Positions 1 to 8,344 of a DNA stretch of 46,836 nucleotides are shown piece by piece. The notes under the pieces are model-generated. The model saw only the letters and a list, made by a program, of their open reading frames with translations, made no database searches and was not told the origin of the DNA. Source of the stretch: Chara braunii (Eukaryota > Streptophyta > Charophyceae > Charales > Characeae); the NCBI GenBank assembly GCA_003427395.1, contig BFEA01000084.1, positions 3,165,048-3,211,883 of the forward strand, read 5' to 3'. The translations under genes were made by a program, and so were the position numbers. The first letter of the stretch is position 1; each line of letters starts with the position of its first letter.

Positions 1-430
1 AAAGGGGAAAAAAAAAAAAAAAAAAAAGCCTATAGCTCCCCACGAATAGATTGCAGCTGATTTCTTGGGAAAAAAAAAACAAAAAAAAAAACGACACTCA
101 GAGCACGGAATGACTTGGTGGGAAAAGCCTCAAGGCTGGGAGCAGGGGCGAGGTCCCACTACCAAAGAGGATTGGATTGAACGCCTGAATCTGGAGGTGT
201 TTGAGGACGGATGCAGAAAACCGTGACTGATCTGCTTTTCTGCATCTCCGCCAATAATCTATCCAGGTTCAGTTTCGTCGTTCCATCCACGTTGCTAGTG
301 GGACCTAGCCCCGGAGGTTTGCCTCCTGACGACGACCGCGTCCTTTAAAATGGCAGTCCTGAGTTAATGGACCACGTGGTTGTATTCTGATTTATCAAAG
401 TCACGTGCACAGAAGCATGTCCATGGCCCT
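1..430. other. no gene seen; A-rich start
   Basis: This stretch holds two A-rich runs (about 9-27 and 70-90) and otherwise unstructured sequence. I see no credible coding frame, RNA gene or element end. Confidence 0.6.
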
Positions 431-432
431 CG

Positions 433-473
433 CTTCTTCTTCTTCTTCTTCTTCTTCTTCTTCTTCTTCTTCT
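433..473. repeat. (TTC)n microsatellite
   Basis: An uninterrupted TTC run. The acidic (poly-Glu) frame on the minus strand is simply a translation of this run, not a gene. Confidence 0.9.
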
Positions 474-590
474 GCGTCGATGCCTGTGTTGGGTGTGTGT
501 GACTGAGTACACCGCGTCGCGGGGAAACCCGAGTACCCGTGCTGGGGTGGGGGTGGGGCTAAGTGCTCATCTTGGGGCTTAACTTTCACC

Positions 591-662
591 CAAGTCCACT
601 TAGCCGTTTGGTTGAATGCCAGCCTCCTGACCGGGAGGACGAGTGTTCGATTCTTGGGATTG
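591..662 (+). pseudogene. tRNA-like sequence (pseudo-tRNA or SINE head)
   Basis: The 72-base stretch can be drawn as a tRNA. The ends CAAGTCC and GGGATTG pair at six of seven positions counting one G-T wobble. An A-box-like TAGCCGTTTGG lies at 601-611, an anticodon-like stem CCTCC/GGAGG follows, and a T-arm around GTTCGAT pairs at four of five positions. The anticodon loop is the wrong size and the D stem is poor, so a working tRNA is unlikely. A tRNA-derived SINE head or a decayed tRNA fits better. A pyrimidine-rich tract follows from about 689. Confidence 0.35.
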
Positions 663-812
663 TCACGAGAAGCGTAAAATTCAAAAAATTCTTCTTTCTT
701 CTTCTTCTTCTTTGGCGTGCATTTTATGTGCTAGATTTGAGGTGGAGTTCCTCAACTCTCTCGGGAGAGATAGGAAGCTGGTGCAGGGGGTGCGGCTGGT
801 GGATGATGTACT

Positions 813-1370
813 TTGGTAGTCACATGGGATTTGGCGGACCCAGAAGGGTATGCGACAGTGGAGAGAATCCAGGAGCGGTTTGCGCGGGCTTACGGTGAAC
901 AGTTGCAGCTGGTGCGTACAGATGATGGTTCGAACTCCTGGGATTTTCTGGGTACTAGAATTACAGCGCTACCGTTTCCTACCAAGTTTCTCATCAGGCC
1001 AATGTATAAGAATCATGGCTGCAGGGAAAACGGTGTTCTCTGCGTCAAATGTTTCCAGGATTTTGTCTCTTACTCGGATAAAAAGCCAAAGGCCGGTGCT
1101 ATCACGGCTGCTCTCCACAGGGTCCAGCAACATGCTAGTGACCCTTTGGCGGTGATTACGCCGGTCTTGGACATGAGCTTTGAGCTTAGGCGCCGGGATT
1201 ATTCCCCGGCGCTCTTCTTCCACACCTTGGCGAGATTCGCCAGGGTAACCAGGCCTTTCGGTGAAGCATGGCAGATGCTCACCGAAGGGATGGTGGGATT
1301 TTCCCAGAGAAAGCAACAGCACCTGCATCTGGCTGGGCGAGCAGCCGCGTTAGGAACAGAGTGTGGGTAG
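813..1370 (+). CDS. unrecognised 185-aa ORF, possibly retroelement remnant
   Basis: An open frame of 185 codons with balanced, non-repetitive amino-acid composition, unlike the low-complexity frames nearby. The stretch around residues 37-48 (DDGSNSWDFLGT) is followed by the conserved-looking NHGCRENGVLCVKCFQDF and by RVQQHASDP and LRRRDYSPALFFHTLARFAR. The order 'WDFLGTRI' resembles the segment after the catalytic aspartates in some reverse transcriptases, but I cannot see the catalytic box itself, so this is only a guess. The start at 813 is simply the first ATG. The true 5' end may lie upstream or be lost. No neighbour supports a function. Confidence 0.4.
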   Translation: MVVTWDLADPEGYATVERIQERFARAYGEQLQLVRTDDGSNSWDFLGTRITALPFPTKFLIRPMYKNHGCRENGVLCVKCFQDFVSYSDKKPKAGAITAALHRVQQHASDPLAVITPVLDMSFELRRRDYSPALFFHTLARFARVTRPFGEAWQMLTEGMVGFSQRKQQHLHLAGRAAALGTECG

Positions 1371-1445
1371 ATAGGGTAGCAGAGATAGGGTACAGTGGGT
1401 ATGAGCAGGCGGTCAGACTGTATATAAGTTCCAGGTAGTGTTAGA

Positions 1446-1567
1446 CCCCGGTACCGCGCAGTACTGGGTTGTACATCAGAAGTTCCAGGGACTGATGAGC
1501 TGCGCTGTACATCAGAAGTTCCAGGGACTGATGAGAACCCCGGTACCGCACAGTACTGGGCTGTACA
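1446..1567. repeat. short tandem duplication
   Basis: The block reads as a compound repeat. CCCGGTACCGC plus CAGTACTGGG occurs near 1447 and again near 1540, with TACATCAGAAGTTCCAGGG occurring twice between them (about 1472 and 1510). No coding potential is seen. Confidence 0.8.
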
Positions 1568-1570
1568 ATA

Positions 1571-2920
1571 GGGAAGATGAAACCTTTGTAATCTAGGGGT
1601 TTGCATTATAGTAGCGGAGAATGGGCAATTTAGTGGGGGGCGGCTAGCTCCCGGTGGAGTAGTAAGGGAAGCGCGGGCTAGGAAAATGGTCCCAGTATCC
1701 GGAGATACCGGGTTGTATATTACTGCGTCCGTAATGGGCTGAGTCCCAGGTGGTTACAGGTCTGGAGGTGTCGCCGGGACCCGTAGGGTTGGTCCCGACC
1801 GGGTATGAAAGGTGGCGCGTAGGGCGCGCAACAGAACAGAAATACGGAATGAGTGGTCTGTTAGCAGTACGGCCGTAGCTGCGCCTACTTCGCATTCGAA
1901 GGACTTCGACCCCCGCGCGGCCAATGCACGTGGGAAAAGGTAGACCCTGCACGTGTGGGTGCACGCGTGAGGCATGTCGGGGGGCTGCATGTTTTTCGCA
2001 TCTGGGCATACTTGTTCTGTTACAGCAGAGCCTAGCACGTCGGCCAGGCGGTTGCAGTCGCACGTCCCGTGCAGCAGCGTGCGTGGGTAATGTGTCAGTA
2101 TATGTGTAGACGGCAAGGCCAGAACGGCCCTCTTTGCTCTGGGCGGAAAGTACGGGTGGATGCGGGAGTGTGGAAAGCCTCTTGATAAGCGCTGGGGCGC
2201 AACCAGCCGAAACGCGTCGAGGATTGTGCGCGTTTGAGCAGCAGATATGTCCGCGTGGTTATGAAAGCTCTGTTTGAATGAACGTGGACGAGTGGCGATT
2301 GGCCTCGCTACCTTCAATTTCTTCTTCTTCTTCTGAGGGGAGCAATAACCTTTTTTTTTTTTTTTTCCACCTTCGCTTCTTCTTCTTCTTCTTCTTCTTC
2401 TTCGGGAAGCAATAGCCTTTTTGTTTCTTTTTTGTTTTTTTTTCCCTTTGCGTCTTCTTCTTCTGCTTCTTCTGAGGGGACGCAACCGTAAAATGGGGAA
2501 AAAAACGAAAAAGGGAAATGGAAAAAGAAAAAGAGAAATAAAAAAAAAGAAAAAGAGAAAGAAGAGAAAACGGGAAAAAAAGGAAGCTGGGAGGAATTGT
2601 ATTTTATTTTCCATGTATAATAAAATAATGATTCGTAATTTTCAGATCTACTTCATAAATAGGAATAATTCGTCCGTTCAATTTGCCCCTCTTTATTTTT
2701 TTTTCTAATAATGGTAATTACGTTTTTTTTGTATATTTAAGTTAAAAAGTAACTGATGATCTTCAACTCGTCTGTTTGCCCACTTTTTTTTTTTCTGACA
2801 GAACTGATTTGTTTCACATTATCCCTGAGCAAGACCATCCACCATGCTCATCGTCTGAGACTGGTTGGGCTTGTCCTAACCTTCACAAATGCTGTCGCTG
2901 ACTTCCGCACTTAAACTGCA
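1571..2920. other. no gene; polypyrimidine/polypurine tracts
   Basis: Mixed-composition sequence to about 2300, then TTC-rich tracts at 2319-2335, 2378-2404 and 2452-2475, followed by an A/G-rich tract to 2590. Lysine/arginine-rich and phenylalanine-rich frames here reflect these tracts. I find no element ends or RNA genes. Confidence 0.6.
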
Positions 2921-3011
2921 CCAATGGATGTTATTCGCCCTCTCCTCGCTCACACCACCACTACTCCTTCAGCCTCTCAATGCCTCACAACAAGGTCACA
3001 CATAGGGTCTT

Positions 3012-3012
<1 letters not shown>

Positions 3013-3095
<83 letters not shown>

Positions 3096-3140
3096 CACAA
3101 CCCTAACATTCTTAGCCGTAGGCTCTCTTTGGAGAAATGT

Positions 3141-3188
<48 letters not shown>
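3013..3188. repeat. two (CT)n microsatellites
   Basis: CT runs at about 3014-3091 and 3142-3190 flank the left arm of the inverted repeat. Serine/leucine frames in them are artefacts. Confidence 0.95.
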
Positions 3189-3192
<4 letters not shown>

Positions 3193-3219
3193 ATCTTTTC
3201 TTTTCTTTTTTTTAAATTT

Positions 3220-3280
3220 ATATTGAACTGATCAGAACAGATAGTACACTTGATCTTAGCCAAAAGGGCGAGAAAGGTAT
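3220..3280 (-). pseudogene. truncated U2 snRNA pseudogene
   Basis: Read on the minus strand from 3280, the sequence begins ATACCTTTCTCG and continues CTTTTGGCTAAGATCAAGTG, then TATCTGTTCTGATCAGTTCA and AATAT. This is the 5' part of plant-type U2 snRNA, from its first base through the branch-point recognition region (family knowledge). The branch-site pairing segment GTAGTA reads GTACTA and a GGCC reads GCCC. The copy stops after about 61 bases, where U2 should run to about 190, and is followed by an A-rich stretch (AAATTTAAAAAAAAGAAAAG). Truncation plus an A-rich tail suggests a retroposed pseudogene. Confidence 0.75.
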
Positions 3281-3418
3281 CTCGCACATCTTTTGCTTAG
3301 CTGCAATTTTTTGTTCTTTTTCAAGATTTTTCTTTTCATTTTTTTGGGGGGGTCCATTTTGTTTCTCGCGATACTCTTTGGCTTGCTTTTTCTAAGGAAC
3401 AAGTTCATTTCATTCATC

Positions 3419-3490
3419 TGGTTCCAGCCGGATTCAAACCTTAATCTGCATTTCAACAGTTCATTGATGTACCAACTGAGCTAGGTCAGT
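3419..3490 (-). pseudogene. tRNA-Asn(GUU)-like sequence with Pol III boxes
   Basis: On the minus strand an exact A-box match (TAGCTCAGTTGG, 3472-3483) is followed at normal tRNA spacing (43 bases) by a B-box GGTTTGAATCC (3430-3440; ten of eleven to the consensus). Counting from the A-box, positions 32-37 read C-T-G-T-T-G, which gives anticodon GTT, as in tRNA-Asn. Acceptor and anticodon stems barely pair, so this is a pseudogene or the head of a SINE. The U2 relic lies about 140 bp downstream on the same strand. Confidence 0.5.
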
Positions 3491-3596
3491 CGGTCTTTGC
3501 TTGCTCTTTCTCTGTTTTGTGACGTTCTTCTTTGCTTCCAAACGAGATTCCAAAACGTTGAAAGGTTGAAAAAAAAAGAAACAGTTGACTACAGAC

Positions 3597-3780
3597 CGGG
3601 AGGAAATGGGGTAAAAGTGGGAAGGGGGAGTGGGGGGGGAAAGGAAGGGGAAGGGGAGGCGTCAGAAGGGAGGGCGCGGGCGGAAGGGGGGGGTGGTCAA
3701 AATGGAGGGGGAGGGGAAGGGGTAGGAGGAGGAGGAGGAGGGTGGGCGAAAGGAAGGGGAAGCGGTGAAGGAAGAGCGGT
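3597..3780. repeat. G-rich purine tract
   Basis: Almost pure purine on the plus strand, with many GGGG and GGA runs. It is a plausible G-quadruplex or triplex former. Glycine-rich frames here are compositional. Confidence 0.7.
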
Positions 3781-3839
3781 TGATAGAGAGCGCATTTGCC
3801 CAAAAGGGGTTAAACAAAAAAAGATTTCACAGATGAACT

Positions 3840-3840
<1 letters not shown>

Positions 3841-3890
<50 letters not shown>
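3841..3890. repeat. (GA)n microsatellite
   Basis: A pure GA run adjoining the right arm of the inverted repeat. Confidence 0.95.
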
Positions 3891-3891
<1 letters not shown>

Positions 3892-4042
3892 ATTTCTCGA
3901 GAGAGAGGCTACGGTTAAGAATGTTAGGGTTGTGCTCCGTGGACTTGAGTTGACCCTTTTCCCTAACTTAAGCCACTAGCCCAGGTTAACCCGTGCGCAT
4001 TTGTTTGTCAAGGGGGAAAGGTACGCCGTGGTGCTCTCTCTT

Positions 4043-4044
4043 TC

Positions 4045-4102
<58 letters not shown>
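4043..4102. repeat. (GT)n(TA)n compound microsatellite
   Basis: A GT run passes directly into a TA run. It marks the point where the LINE-2 reverse transcriptase relic stops. Confidence 0.95.
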
Positions 4103-4105
<3 letters not shown>

Positions 4106-4521
4106 GTGGCCGCGCGGCTCGAATCTGCAAAAATAGGAATGGATCTTCCCGTGCTGTGTTGCCTTACCAATCGTTGAAGGCGAAACGATGGTGAGAGAAA
4201 ACCATTCAACGGTGATGAGGGAAAACCATTTCCTTGAATCCTTGTGGAAACATTTGTATGCGAAATCCTTACCCAGTTACGCAAATTTGGTTCAAAATTC
4301 ATTTTATTGAGACAAGCATCCAAAAATCTCCAGTCTACATAATCATAGGTTTTTTCGAAGTCCATTAACACTTGCCGCGTTTTGTTTGGAATGGCGAGAG
4401 AGTTTTGACAATTTCGTTGATTAGGAAAATATTATCTTGGATGTCTTCCCCTTATGAACCAATCTGAGAAGGATGTATAATGTTTGTCATTACAGGAATG
4501 AGACGATTAGCTAAGGCCTTT
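4106..4521 (-). pseudogene. LINE-2 reverse transcriptase palm fragment
   Basis: Minus-strand translation gives KALANRLIPVMTNIIHPSQI, then after frame jumps QDNIFLINEIVKTLS and MDFEKTYDYVDWRFLDACLN, which is RT motif A with its catalytic aspartate. NGFLSPSFRLQRLVRQ follows, matching the usual INGxxSxxFxLxRSVRQ block. The catalytic YxDD box that should come next is missing because the relic stops near the TA run at 4102. At least two frameshifts and a stop occur. Confidence 0.8.
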
Positions 4522-4540
4522 GATATGTTACATGCTGTAC

Positions 4541-4680
4541 AGGCCCCAACCTGTTTCCCTACAGGGAAACTTCCAGGCTCTTGCCTGGAAGCTTCCTTCT
4601 GACAGGGCCTACAGGCCCCAGCCTGTTTCCCTACAGGGAAACTTCCAGGCTCTTGCCTGGAAGCTTCCGCAGGGTCTAGG
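4541..4680. repeat. two 70-bp direct repeats, each with two hairpins
   Basis: Each unit carries GTTTCCCT/AGGGAAAC (8-bp perfect stem, 2-base loop) and CTTCCAGGC/GCCTGGAAG (9-bp perfect stem, 4-base loop). They sit in the presumed U3 region upstream of the TATA box, where LTR enhancers usually lie. Confidence 0.85.
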
Positions 4681-4755
4681 CCAGGGAGGCATTGGCAAGA
4701 GCGGCCTCCTACGCATAGGGCATTGGCACGGCCAGCCTCCGGCACGGGCCAGCAC

Positions 4756-4761
4756 TATAAA
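4756..4761 (+). promoter_or_regulatory. TATA box of solo LTR
   Basis: TATAAA within CACTATAAAGGACTGG, about 230 bp from the LTR start and downstream of the hairpin repeats. This is a typical U3/R arrangement, inferred by position. Confidence 0.5.
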
Positions 4762-5673
4762 GGACTGGCCCGCCCTGCAGGAAAAAGGCAGTTGGGCAGT
4801 TGTAGTCTTCAGGATTCGGGAGCAGCACTCTGGAGGGAGCGCTGCATTATAGTAGTAGTAGCGTTATCTTGTAGTCTTCAGCGCTGGGCGCAGTAGGTAG
4901 CTGTAGTCTCCAGCGCTGGGCGCCATAGCTAGGATAGTGGTAGAGAGAGAGAGAGAGAGAGAGCTTGGGCGGAGGCTAGGAGTACCTACCTGCAGCGCCG
5001 TTGCTCCAGCTTCGTCTTCGAGGTACCTGCAGCACAGCGCCACATCACAGGTTAGTACCTGGTTCGTAACAGTGAGAGAGAGAGGGTTCTTCTTCCTCTT
5101 CTTCTCAGTCCACCATCTCCTCCTCTCCCTCTCAACCCCTGACTTCACTGCATTTGCAGACTGCGAGAGAAGAGATACCGGGGTTGGTGATATCNGATCC
5201 AGACTCGACTTTTGGGGACTTCAGACATGACAACGAGGGGTTATTTGGGATTGGTGACCAAGACTTGGTGTTAACGACACTCCCATCTCTCCCCCCCTCC
5301 TTTCGTCTGGTCCTTACCTCTTCGTCTGTGTATGTCTGGACCTGGCGCTTTCCCCCTGTGTGCAGCGCCNGGCTCCTTCACACCTGGTGAGGGATACGAT
5401 GCATGTTTAGTCTGAGTTCAAACATTGATTGGGCTCGTGATTGGTATTCTAGCATTCTGCTTCGCTACTTGTACTACGTGTGTGAGGTCAGTCCTTGTCA
5501 GGTCAGTCTTTGTATCTAAGTCTTCCCTGCGCTATTCAACACTTTTGTATGTATGAGAATGCACATTGTCTGTCGAGATTCTACTCTCACCGCATTGTCC
5601 TATTCAGTCCTTTTCGTCACATTGCAGTTCCTCGGTTATTACGAACATCACATATCTGTGCATGTAACAGATA

Positions 5674-6086
5674 ACATCTTGTATAGCACTGGGAGAAGAG
5701 TTATCGACCTACAATTTCTAATATTTGTTTTATCTCCTTTCTTATACAGAAGTGTGAGATACCTTCGCCCACTAATTCCCCCATCCGACCTGCTTCTTGG
5801 ACTGATTCAAAATATTCCATGAGGTCTAAAAAGAAGGTCGTCCACATGGCTTTCCAAAATTCCTTAGGGAGACCATCTATCCAGGAGTTTTGTCTTCATC
5901 CATTTGTAGCGAAGCTGTCCAAATTTCCTCTTTTGTTAAGGGACACTTCAGTTATTCCCGTTGCTCTTCTGTGAGAGTTTGGGACAGAGGAACTACAAAT
6001 TGTTTTATGGCTTTCTCATCCTCCTGTTGTTTTGTACGGTTCTTTGAGGAAGTTAAAAGCCCTTAATAAAATTCATATGCTATTTC
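5674..6086 (-). pseudogene. LINE-2 reverse transcriptase fingers fragment
   Basis: The minus strand reads YEFY (6070s), then EDEKAIKQFVVPLSQTLTEE, KCPLTKEEIW, a frameshift, GLPKEFWKAMWTTFFLDLME, another frameshift, and ITLLYKKGD-like TLLYKKGDKTNIRN and SITLLPVLYKMLS. These are the conserved N-terminal RT blocks of L1-type LINEs (SPGxDGLPxEFYK.., ITLLYKKGD..IxNWRPITLL). At least one stop and two frameshifts are present. The frame continues into the palm relic once the solo LTR is removed. Confidence 0.85.
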
Positions 6087-6500
6087 TTAGGTAGCACGGG
6101 TTGTCTGACCGGATAATCTTGTTGGATTATCTTGCCGGATGATCGGGGGGTAGGATTATCCAGAAATCCGGATAATTAAAGAAAAAGTCCAAAAACTTTA
6201 AAAAAGGGAAAAAAAAAAAAAAGGAAAAAAATGTGATATTGTGCATGCAAAATACAATAGAACTACATTCTTATTTCATGAAAAGCTTGGTAGGGCATGA
6301 AGGGTTGAAAGGAGGTAAGATAGGGAATAAAGGGGTTTGGAGGGGGGATGCTTAATTCATGTTATTAAAATTTATTTAAATATTACTTTATTTTTCTGTT
6401 TTATTTTTATCTTCTTATCTGTCGAGATATCAACGATGGCATCAAGCCAAAAGTCGATCTTATCGTTAATATGAACAACATCCTTTTTTTCAGATTTTTT

Positions 6501-6761
6501 CTAGGCTACCAGCCAGACTGCCCGAGTCTCGGGTGGCCAACCCGTGCAAGGACAAAGGAAGGTCCCAGCAAAAAACAGAACACTAAAAAAATAAAAATAA
6601 AAAATATTATATGCAGAAAACTAAACGATACAAATTTTGCCTCAGGGTCACATCGAAATTATTTACCAAATTTAAAATATACAATAAATTTTGTTTTCTT
6701 TTTTTTTTTAATCTTTTTGGCCCGGCCGGGCGAGTGACCCCGGGCCACTCTGGTAGCCTAT
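6501..6761. mobile_element. element A: 261-bp TIR element (MITE)
   Basis: Starts CTAGGCTACCAG and ends CTGGTAGCCTAT (12-bp inverted termini, 11 matching), with inner GC-rich ends (GGCCCGGCCGGG on the right). It is flanked by GATTTTTT and TATTTTTT, seven of eight, though in T-rich sequence. It is the short, uninterrupted relative of element B: both ends and the interior align. It carries the shared core at about 6607-6672. Confidence 0.75.
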
Positions 6762-6787
6762 TATTTTTTTGATTTTTTTTATTTATT

Positions 6788-7640
6788 AAACCACCAGTAC
6801 CTTCCCCAGTGTTGGGAAAATACGAGATGGTGACCAGTACCCGAAGTTTTCGGGGGTCGGACACAGGGTCGGCAATGTCCAAAAAATCGTAGTTTTCTTT
6901 TGCCCGTACACGAAAGAAAAAGGAAAAAAAAAACCTTTGTACTGCAATGATGTCGGGCAGGGTAGTCTAAGAGGCCGTGCTCACAGTCATGAATGCATCT
7001 TACAAAAAAGACGATCACATTCTAGAACTCGTTTTTTTTTATTTTTTATTTTATTTTATTTTATGTGTCCCCTGCCAACGAGATAGGGCGAAATCTGTGA
7101 TCTTCTCTAGCTGTGTTTCCTGAGATGATTGTAACCCTGATGTATCCAGCCGTTTTAAAGGCCGAATCCGTGTTTTCGTTTTTTTTTTCTTGTTTTCTTT
7201 TTCTATGATCTGACAATCTGAATCCGTGATCTCCTCGAGCTGTGTTCCCTCAGAGGATTGTAACCCTGATCACACTGACACTTACGAGAATGTAACTTGC
7301 CATTTTCATGGCCGAATCCATGTTCCTGTTTTTTTTTTTTTTTTTTGAGTTTCTGGAATCGGACAACCTGGCCACGGGGCTGAGATGCCTTCACTGAGGG
7401 CACACTCACACTAACACTTCCGAGAATGTATACAGCTGCAATCACGCCCAGAGCTTTGTTTCGTTTTTTTGTTTTGTGAGTTTTCACGGCCGCAACTTTT
7501 TTTTTTTTTTTTTTTTGTGGTCTTCCCGTGAGAGTACCATAAAGAAATGGAGTGGGACCCAGGCTCGGCAAAACTCGGAGCGCAGTGAAAATCAGGGTCG
7601 GCAAAAACAGGCTCGAAGGTACTGGTGGTACTGGTGGTTT
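6788..7640. mobile_element. element E: TIR-like element with internal repeats
   Basis: AAACCACCAGTACCTTC at the left end recurs reverse-complemented at the right end, where a GGTACTGGTG unit is doubled. Inside are three diverged copies of a ~120-150-bp unit (near 7085, 7215 and 7385), each with GTGATC..GAGCTGTGTT..GATTGTAACCCTGA or AATGTA.. motifs followed by a T-rich run. No target duplication is clear and there is no coding frame. Confidence 0.5.
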
Positions 7641-7759
7641 AAAAAAAATATATTTTGCACAGAGCCAGATTTCCCATATCCAGAATTAAACCAGAAATTT
7701 CATCCAGATTGAGCAGTCCAGATAAAATTGATCTGCCGGATATTCGGATTTTCTTCCTA

Positions 7760-8134
7760 GCTATTGTTAGGCTACCCGCTGAAGAATAAGATAGTGAAGG
7801 GTCCCTAGGTATTGATGAATCTACCAAGGCATCTATGCATGTACGTCTACACATATTGCGTGCTAATGCAAAAAAAGATGCATCCATTTGTCCTTCAGTC
7901 GAAAACTTAGAAAGTTTACTTCTGATTATATACACTTGCCAACGATGTTGAGCAAAGTCAAAATTTTGTTTCTGAGAGCATGAATATCCATCGGTTGCAG
8001 ATTTTCATCAGCATTTTTTTAGTATTCGTAATTAAAGATTTGTTCTTGAATGCTCATGTCTATTTTTAGCCTGAAGTTTAGAATACTCATTACATTTTGC
8101 TGCTAGAAATGCTAGACCATTATTGAACCATGGT
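7760..8134 (-). pseudogene. LINE-2 endonuclease-RT linker
   Basis: The minus strand reads WFNNGLAFLAAKCNEYSKL, then after a stop HRWQVYIIRSKLSKFSTEGQ, MDASFFALARNMCRRTCIDA and SLSYSSAGSLTIA. LINE-1 has the matching WFNNRLAFIGRKCNEYF at 13.74 kb. The segment bridges endonuclease and RT in L1-type ORF2. It is bounded by insertions B (upstream) and D (downstream). Confidence 0.75.
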
Positions 8135-8344
8135 CTAGGCTACCAGCCGGGCCGCCCGGGTCCCGGGTGGCCAGCCCGTGCAAGGACCAGGGAAGGTCCC
8201 AGCAAAAAAAAAAAAAAAAAAAAAACCCTAAAAATCCAAAAAAAAACTATGTTCTGCAGAAAAATAAACTAAACTTTTGCCTCAGGGTAACATCGAAATT
8301 CTTCATCAAATTTAGAAACAAAAATTTTAAAAAGTTATATGCAG

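Larger units (their letters stand above)
3092..3940. repeat. inverted repeat arms flanking U2 and tRNA relics
   Basis: The left arm at about 3092-3142 (AGCACAACCCTAACATTCTT, then AGCC..TAGGCTCTC) recurs reverse-complemented at about 3889-3940 (AAGAATGTTAGGGTTGTGCT preceded by GAGAGGCTACGG). The 20-bp segment just quoted is a perfect match, and the arms together agree over about 50 bp. CT runs adjoin the left arm and a GA run adjoins the right arm, which extends the pairing. The enclosed ~750 bp carry the U2 and tRNA-like sequences. It could be a foldback element or a segmental inverted duplication. No target-site duplication was seen. Confidence 0.7.
4526..5669. mobile_element. solo LTR (1144 bp) inserted in LINE-2 RT
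   Basis: The segment begins TGTTACATGC and ends GCATGTAACA: canonical TG..CA ends within a perfect 10-bp terminal inverted repeat. GATA occurs immediately before (4522-4525) and after (5670-5673), a 4-bp target duplication. Deleting the segment and one GATA rejoins the LINE frame as LYKMLSKALANRL, a standard RT block. A TATA-like box lies at 4756. No gag or pol is present, so I call it a solo LTR. The Ns at 5195 and 5370 could hide missing internal sequence. Transcription is probably left to right from the TATA box. Confidence 0.8.
6087..7759. mobile_element. element D: 1.67-kb insertion with CCGGAT-type subterminal motifs
   Basis: Flanked by GCTATTTC (6079-6086) and GCTATTGT (7760-7767), an imperfect 8-bp target duplication (six of eight). 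The termini are TTAGGTAGC.. and ..TTCCTA, with only a short inverted match. Both ends carry several CCGGAT/TCCAGAT motifs in each orientation, which resembles hAT subterminal repeats (inference). Deleting it with one target copy rejoins the LINE frame as SLTIAYEFY. No transposase is seen. Its interior is occupied by elements A and E. Confidence 0.6.

Noticed and set aside
1754-2614. 286-codon minus-strand frame, Lys/Arg- and Phe-rich
   Set aside because: The composition comes from TTC and A/G tracts; no motif and no stable mid-section.
3220-3280. Functional U2 snRNA gene
   Set aside because: Truncated to one third, branch-site pairing bases changed, and no upstream plant-type snRNA promoter element seen.
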